Shown here: piece by piece, positions 30,862 to 35,098 of the stretch
Numbering within the stretch: the first letter of the stretch is position 1
Layout of the letters: the number at the start of each line of letters is the position of its first letter
Origin: an uncultured Bacteroidia bacterium
GTDB lineage: Bacteria; Bacteroidota; Bacteroidia; Bacteroidales; UBA932
Direction: 5' to 3'
Length of the DNA: 35,098 nt
NCBI GenBank assembly: GCA_902797435.1
Contig: CADBSV010000053.1
Span: 1 to 35,098, forward strand
Notes under the pieces: model-generated
What the model saw: only the letters and a program-made list of their open reading frames with translations
The model's database searches: none
Told to the model about the DNA's origin: nothing
Position numbers and translations under genes: made by a program

Positions 30862-31653
30862 ATGAAGAATCTTTTCAAAACCGGCATTCTGGCGGCGTTT
30901 GCGCTGCTTTTCGCAGGCTGTGCGAGTTACAAGGATATAGTCTATTTCCAGGATATCGACCAGCGGGACCTGAAGCCTCTTCTGAATGAGTACGAGGCGA
31001 CCATAAAGAAGGACGACCGCCTGGCGATAGTGGTGAGCGGTGCAGACAAGACGGTTACCGCGCCCTACAACCTCACCCTGACGGAACTCTCCGGTTCCGC
31101 CGGAGCGTCCGGAAACGGGCCTGAGAACGCCACCCTCACCTATCTTGTGGACTCGGAGGGTAACATCGAGTTCCCCATCCTTGGCCAGATTCACGTAGAA
31201 GGAATGACCCGCAACGAGCTTGTCCGCTATCTCACCTCGGAGATAGGCAAGGACGTCAAGGACCCGATAGTTTACGTGAGCTTCAAGAATTACAAGATAA
31301 CCGTACTCGGGGAAGTGCGTTCTCCGGGAACCTATACAATCGATTCCGAGAAAATCAGCGTCCTGCAGGCCCTTGGCCGCGCCGGCGACCTTAACCTCAC
31401 CGCCATGCGCGAGGGCATACTGCTCATCCGCGAGGTTGACGGCGTGCAGCAGCACTACACGATCGACCTTCGCGACAGCGGACTTCTGGAGTCTCCGTAT
31501 TTCTACATGCAGCAGAACGACGTGCTGTATGTACCGCCCAGCCCCACGAGGGTTGCACAGGGCACCGCGGCCACCGGTCTGTGGAGCGCAATGCTCTCCA
31601 CGATTTCGTCGGCCATTTCAGTCATAACCCTTGTAGTTGCACTTTCCAGGTAA
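30862..31653 (+). CDS. Polysaccharide export lipoprotein (Wza/BexD-type)
   Basis: 263 residues. A lipoprotein signal ends at LFAGC (Cys20). The polysaccharide export domain (about 40-140) includes IKKDDRLAIVVSG, VDSEGNIEFPILGQI and EGMTRNELVRYLTSEI. An SLBB region follows: KITVLGEVRSPGTYTIDSE with SVLQALGRAGDLNLTAMREG. The C-terminus ends in a hydrophobic segment (MLSTISSAISVITLVVAL), as in Wza, where the last helix crosses the outer membrane. The protein is expected to form the outer-membrane channel for capsule or exopolysaccharide together with the kinase encoded 6 bases downstream. An in-frame TTG at 30850 is a less likely start. Confidence 0.92.
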   Translation: MKNLFKTGILAAFALLFAGCASYKDIVYFQDIDQRDLKPLLNEYEATIKKDDRLAIVVSGADKTVTAPYNLTLTELSGSAGASGNGPENATLTYLVDSEGNIEFPILGQIHVEGMTRNELVRYLTSEIGKDVKDPIVYVSFKNYKITVLGEVRSPGTYTIDSEKISVLQALGRAGDLNLTAMREGILLIREVDGVQQHYTIDLRDSGLLESPYFYMQQNDVLYVPPSPTRVAQGTAATGLWSAMLSTISSAISVITLVVALSR

Positions 31654-31659
31654 TCAGAT

Positions 31660-34224
31660 ATGGAAGAGAACATAAAGAACAATACCCAGCTTCCCGAAGA
31701 TGAGTCTCAGGGCATATCCCTCAGGGAGATTTTCGATTTTGTATGGCGTCTCCGCTGGTGGATAGCCGGCTGCGCGTTCGTGGCGCTTGTAGCAGCGGTT
31801 TTCTATGTCCGTATGCAGACTCCCATCTATGAGCGCACATCCTGGATAATGCTCAACCGCGACGACGGTTCGCAGGCCTCCGGAGAGATGTCGGTCCTTG
31901 CCGAAATGACAGGCTCCCGCGTCCGCAAGAAGATGGAGAACGAACTGTTCATTCTCACCAGCCCGACGCTGATGTCGAGGGTGGTCGAACAGCTGGACCT
32001 CAATACCCGCTATTATGCCTACCGTCTTCCTCTCGGCGACAGCAAGGCCAAGGCGTTCCGCTGGCTCTTCCCCAAAAAGAAAGTGGAGTTCTACAAGAAC
32101 AGCCCCTTCGAACTGAGCATCAATACCGATCCGCTCATTCCGACGGCAATGCTCCCCAGCGGCCTGTCCATGGAAATCAAGACGGACAAGACAGGCGAGC
32201 ATTTCTACATCCGCTCTCTTTCGGTGAACGGCGAGAGCTTCGAGTATGAAGGTCTCTATAATTTCGGAGACACCCTCAGCGTAGGGCATCTCTTCATTTC
32301 GCTCTCCACCACAGAAGTAGGGCACATGGAGCCCAACCGCCGCTATCTCTGTACATGGCTCTCTTCCTTCAGGGCGGCACAGGGAATTCTTTCCAGCATC
32401 ACCACCGCTCAGCAGGGCGACCGCAAGTCAACCTACTACATGAACCAGTGTGACGTGGTGAAGGTGTCCATGGAGGATTCCATGCCGGAAAGGGCTTGCG
32501 ACGTGCTCAATACCATCGTGAGCGTTTTCAACGAAGATTCGAAGGCGTACAACAACATCGCTTCGCTCAATACCATCAAGTTCATTGACGAACGTCTTCG
32601 CGACCTTTCCCGTGAACTCGGTAACGCCGAGAGCAACGTCAAGGAGTATCAGGCCCGCCACTCCGTCGTGGACTACAACTCCCAGGCAGGTGCCACGGTA
32701 TCCTCCGACATGAATTATCAGCATCAGCTCACCGAGGTAAAGCTCCAGAAGCGCATCCTCGGAATGATTGAGGATTACCTCAAGGAGAACAAGCCGGGCG
32801 ATTACAAGGTGATTCCCGCCAACATAGGTGTAAGCGATGCGGGGCTCAACTCCATCATCACCAAGTACAACGACCTCGTCTCCGAGCGTAACCGCATGAT
32901 AGCCAACTCTTCCGAGACGAACCCAAGGGTCGTTAGCATGACCTCCAGCATCGAGGACGGCATCCAGAGCATCAAGCTTTCGGTAGCGCAGCTCCTCAAT
33001 GTTTACTCCATCCGCGAGAAGGAACTCGAGCGCACCCTGGCGGAGAGCCGCAGCCGTATGTCGAGCATGCCGGCCCAGCAGTATGAGATTCAGCAGCTGT
33101 CCCGCCGCGTTGACATCATAGAGCCTCTCTATCAGTTGCTCCAGCAGAAGAAGGAGGAGACGCAGATTGCAATGTATGTGCAGGCGGACACTTTCCGTCT
33201 CATTGAGGCTGCATTCGGTTCTTCCCGTCCGGAAAGGCCGCATCCGATGCAGATTTATCTCATTGCGCTCATCCTTGGCTGTATCATACCTCCCGGAATC
33301 GTGTGGCTGCGCACCGTCCTCCGTACCAAAGTGGAGAACAAGAAGGACATAGAAGACAAGGTAGATGCTCCGCTCATCGCCTCTCTTGCGCATAATTCCG
33401 GAGCAGAGGACAGGCTCCTGCACCGCAACGACCGCGACGCTTTCGCCGAATCGTTCAGGATGCTGCGCTCCAACATGCGTTATCTGCCCGATACGAAGGT
33501 TATCCAGGTGACATCTTCATTCCCGGGAGAAGGAAAGTCGTATATCGCTTCCAACCTGGCGGTTTCGCTTTCCAACCTCGACAAGAAGGTGCTCCTTGTG
33601 GGTATGGATCTTCGCAAGCCTATGCTTCGCAAATTCTTCCCGCGCGTCAAGTACAATCAGGTAGATACAGTGGTAGGCTATCTCGTGGGCAACTGCAAGG
33701 ATCTCGCCTCGCTTCCGCACAATTCGGGTGTGGATGACAATCTCGACGTAGTATTCGCAGGACCGGTTCCTCCGAACCCCACGGAACTGCTTTCGCTATC
33801 GGGCGTCAAGGAACTCATCGACTACTACCGCGACAAGTACGATTATATAATAGTGGATACCGCTCCTTTCCTTCCGGTTTCAGATTCCCTGCTGGTGAAC
33901 CAGTTCGTGGATGCCACCCTGTATGTCGTGCGCGCCATGAAGACCGACCTCAAGGTGCTTGATGAAATCCAGAATACCGTTGTCGGCAAGGCAAAGAGGG
34001 TCAACATCGTGCTCAATGACATAGACCTCGAATCCAGCCGCTACCATTACGGTTATGGCTACGGCTATGGCTACGGTTACGGCTATGGTTATGGCTACGG
34101 TTACGGCTCCAAGGAGGGCTCTTCCGAGGAAGATCTTTCTGCAGCCGGCAAATCCGGAGGCCTGAGGAATACGGTCCGGAAGTTCTTCAAGAACGTCGGC
34201 AAGAGTATCAGAAAGAACAAATAA
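31660..34224 (+). CDS. Wzc-type chain-length determinant and BY-kinase
   Basis: 854-residue fused polysaccharide co-polymerase and bacterial tyrosine kinase. The Wzz domain has a first membrane helix near 34-51 (WWIAGCAFVALVAAVFYV), a long periplasmic coiled-coil part and a second helix (IYLIALILGCIIPPGIVWL, about 530-548). The cytoplasmic kinase has Walker A FPGEGKS (621-627), Walker A' LLVGMDLRKP and Walker B YIIVDTAPFLPVSDS. The Walker A' has Gly where many homologues have the first Asp (I/V-D-x-D). The tail holds a tyrosine cluster (795-815) that is an almost pure Gly-Tyr repeat, the autophosphorylation region. It should cycle between phosphorylated and unphosphorylated states to control polymer length and export. 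Confidence 0.95.
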   Translation: MEENIKNNTQLPEDESQGISLREIFDFVWRLRWWIAGCAFVALVAAVFYVRMQTPIYERTSWIMLNRDDGSQASGEMSVLAEMTGSRVRKKMENELFILTSPTLMSRVVEQLDLNTRYYAYRLPLGDSKAKAFRWLFPKKKVEFYKNSPFELSINTDPLIPTAMLPSGLSMEIKTDKTGEHFYIRSLSVNGESFEYEGLYNFGDTLSVGHLFISLSTTEVGHMEPNRRYLCTWLSSFRAAQGILSSITTAQQGDRKSTYYMNQCDVVKVSMEDSMPERACDVLNTIVSVFNEDSKAYNNIASLNTIKFIDERLRDLSRELGNAESNVKEYQARHSVVDYNSQAGATVSSDMNYQHQLTEVKLQKRILGMIEDYLKENKPGDYKVIPANIGVSDAGLNSIITKYNDLVSERNRMIANSSETNPRVVSMTSSIEDGIQSIKLSVAQLLNVYSIREKELERTLAESRSRMSSMPAQQYEIQQLSRRVDIIEPLYQLLQQKKEETQIAMYVQADTFRLIEAAFGSSRPERPHPMQIYLIALILGCIIPPGIVWLRTVLRTKVENKKDIEDKVDAPLIASLAHNSGAEDRLLHRNDRDAFAESFRMLRSNMRYLPDTKVIQVTSSFPGEGKSYIASNLAVSLSNLDKKVLLVGMDLRKPMLRKFFPRVKYNQVDTVVGYLVGNCKDLASLPHNSGVDDNLDVVFAGPVPPNPTELLSLSGVKELIDYYRDKYDYIIVDTAPFLPVSDSLLVNQFVDATLYVVRAMKTDLKVLDEIQNTVVGKAKRVNIVLNDIDLESSRYHYGYGYGYGYGYGYGYGYGYGSKEGSSEEDLSAAGKSGGLRNTVRKFFKNVGKSIRKNK
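34051..34104 (+). repeat. 6-bp GGYTAY coding repeat (Gly-Tyr) in the BY-kinase tail
   Basis: Nine consecutive Gly-Tyr codon pairs, GGT/GGC plus TAT/TAC in mixed order, following YHY. In total 11 tyrosines lie between 34042 and 34104. Third-base variation interrupts exact identity. Confidence 0.95.
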
Positions 34225-34227
34225 TCA

Positions 34228-34914
34228 TTATTCGCAGGGGAGTTCAGCTCCCCTGTCGAGTAATATGCTCTCGTAGTAGCGGAACATCCTGTGGTTGTGT
34301 ATGTCGGAGCCCGACATGTCGTACATTCCCTCGTAGAGAAGGTCGAAGGCTCTTTGCTGGACGTGCCTGCCATATAGTCCGCCGAGAGAACCCCAGTTCA
34401 TCTGGAAAAGAATCCCGCGCTTTTTTAGTTCGGGATATTTTTTTGTGTCCATGAAGAGGTATCTCTCCGGGTGGGCGAGAATGGGGATATAGCCGGCCGC
34501 CTGTATGTTGAAAAGGATATTGTCGAGGCCCATGGGGGGCTCCAGGTATGAGCATTCCACAAGCACGCGGCCCTCGCCGTGTTCGAGCAGGTCGCGTTCC
34601 GCGAGCAGGGTCTCGAAGCCGTAGTCCATCATGTATTCGGCTGCCAGATGCAGTTTGACCGGGCCCTGGTACTCCTCCTGGAAGCGGGCGAAACGTGCGC
34701 GCAGGTCGCTGCTGGTGTTGGGCACGTCTTCCATGACGTGGGGAGTGAACCATACCTCCTTTATGCCGAGTTCTTCGTATCTGCTTAAAATTCCGAGGGA
34801 TTCGGACATTTCTTTTACTCCGTCGTCAACTCCGGGAAGAATGTGGGAATGGGAATCGGTCATGCCGGAAAAATCCGGCGCATACGGTTTTTTGCGTTTG
34901 AGGAATTCGAACAT
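34228..34914 (-). CDS. CpsB/CapC-type protein-tyrosine phosphatase (PHP fold)
   Basis: 228-residue metal-dependent phosphatase that dephosphorylates BY-kinases. Motifs: MTDSHSHILPGVDDGV (18-33; metal-binding HSH and DDG), VWFTPHV, LAAEYMMD, LVECSYLEPP, PILAHPERY and MSGSDIHNHR, which together give the PHP metal ligands. It is convergent with the kinase gene with a 3-base gap, so kinase and phosphatase are transcribed from separate promoters. A TATCTTTG box lies four bases before the ATG, predicting a leaderless message starting MFEFLKRKK; Met18 is an alternative start. Confidence 0.93.
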   Translation of the reverse strand: MFEFLKRKKPYAPDFSGMTDSHSHILPGVDDGVKEMSESLGILSRYEELGIKEVWFTPHVMEDVPNTSSDLRARFARFQEEYQGPVKLHLAAEYMMDYGFETLLAERDLLEHGEGRVLVECSYLEPPMGLDNILFNIQAAGYIPILAHPERYLFMDTKKYPELKKRGILFQMNWGSLGGLYGRHVQQRAFDLLYEGMYDMSGSDIHNHRMFRYYESILLDRGAELPCE

Positions 34915-34918
34915 GTGA

Positions 34919-34926
34919 CAAAGATA
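34919..34926 (-). promoter_or_regulatory. -7 box of the CpsB-type phosphatase gene
   Basis: TATCTTTG on the minus strand, followed by TCAC and the ATG. Confidence 0.72.
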
Positions 34927-34972
34927 TAAATCTTTCCGGGATTCTGCTCGCTTCAGGGCCCCTGCAAAAATG

Positions 34973-35010
34973 AAAACAGGCAGCTGAAAGTGAACTTCGC
35001 TGCCTGTTTT
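34973..35010. terminator. Terminator hairpin between tRNA-Ser and the phosphatase gene
   Basis: AAAACAGGCAGC (34973-34984) and GCTGCCTGTTTT (34999-35010) pair perfectly over 12 bp around a 14-base loop. For the minus-strand tRNA-Ser it ends in a T-run. Confidence 0.88.
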
Positions 35011-35019
35011 CTATTCTTG

Positions 35020-35098
35020 CGGAAAGACCGGGATTCGAACCCGGGAACCGCTTTAGGCGGTTACGCGCTTTCCAGACGCGCCTCTTCAGCCACTCGAG
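35020..35098 (-). tRNA. tRNA-Ser (anticodon GGA), 5' end outside the window
   Basis: Read on the minus strand: D-arm region GAGTGGCTGAAGAGGC, anticodon loop CTGGAAA (anticodon GGA), a long variable arm AACCGCCTAAAGCGGTT diagnostic of Ser, T-loop TTCGAAT, acceptor strand TCTTTCC and discriminator G. CCA is not encoded. The first bases of the acceptor stem (expected GGAAAGA) lie beyond 35098. Confidence 0.93.

Noticed and set aside
1-35098. Mobile element, prophage or defence island
   Set aside because: I found no transposase, integrase, phage structural gene, toxin-antitoxin pair, restriction or reverse transcriptase motif; gene content is core-like throughout.

Overview
The window looks like the chromosome of a Bacteroidales bacterium with a moderately high GC content (my estimate, mid to high fifties percent). 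The evidence is the repeated TAnnTTTG (-7) promoter box in front of most transcription units, the lack of clear Shine-Dalgarno sequences, a short primary sigma factor of the Bacteroidetes type, and several families largely confined to Bacteroidetes: DUF3276 (PUR-like), DUF5606, a NusB with a long N-terminal extension, a yajC-YbbR-coaE block, glycine-lipid acyltransferases and a TPP-riboswitch TonB receptor. The genus cannot be fixed from this sequence. I saw no phage, insertion sequence or defence island; nearly everything is core genome in tight operons.

Layout. 1-613: two adjacent tandem arrays of different period (51 bp with hairpin-forming units, then 21/42 bp), the second running into the stop codon of a purine nucleoside phosphorylase. 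610-3898 (minus): operon DUF3276 - MTA/SAH deaminase - PNP - PNP. The two phosphorylases differ at the base-recognition residue (Asn versus Asp). 3986-8503 (plus): nusB - yajC - YbbR - coaE - DUF5606 - rimO, with several overlapping stop/start junctions. 8531-8876: RNase P RNA. 8877-10767 (minus): glsA-glsB-like glycine-lipid operon. 10832-11578: glutamine cyclotransferase. 11599-14039: TPP riboswitch and a probable thiamin TonB-dependent receptor. 14040-14804 (minus): DUF3108 protein. 14852-15572: tRNA-Thr(CGT) directly followed by an HD-domain gene. 15546-19601 (minus): operon dnaN - DEDDh exonuclease - nhaA - LOG-family hydrolase. 19717-23801 (plus): Do-type protease, rpoD and argS. 23862-28086 (plus): small acidic protein - ClC channel - Tex. 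28142-28532 (minus): tmRNA. 28558-30649: two divergent family 2 glycosyltransferases. 30681: tRNA-Val(TAC). 30862-34914: capsule/exopolysaccharide export start (Wza-like lipoprotein, Wzc-like tyrosine kinase, and a convergent CpsB-type phosphatase). 35020-end: partial tRNA-Ser(GGA).

How it fits together. The left part handles purine and methylthio-nucleoside salvage, followed by housekeeping genes for RNA, coenzyme A and ribosome modification. The centre couples replication (sliding clamp plus a proofreading-type exonuclease) with ion homeostasis. The right part begins a surface polysaccharide locus in which kinase and phosphatase are expected to oppose each other on the tyrosine-rich kinase tail.

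The least explained sequences are the two tandem arrays at the left edge. Other points worth a second look are the diverged PNP pair beside an MTA deaminase, genes whose start codon lies exactly where transcription should begin, and a tRNA-Thr with two A-C mismatches cotranscribed with an mRNA. I did not find a clearly novel multi-gene system.
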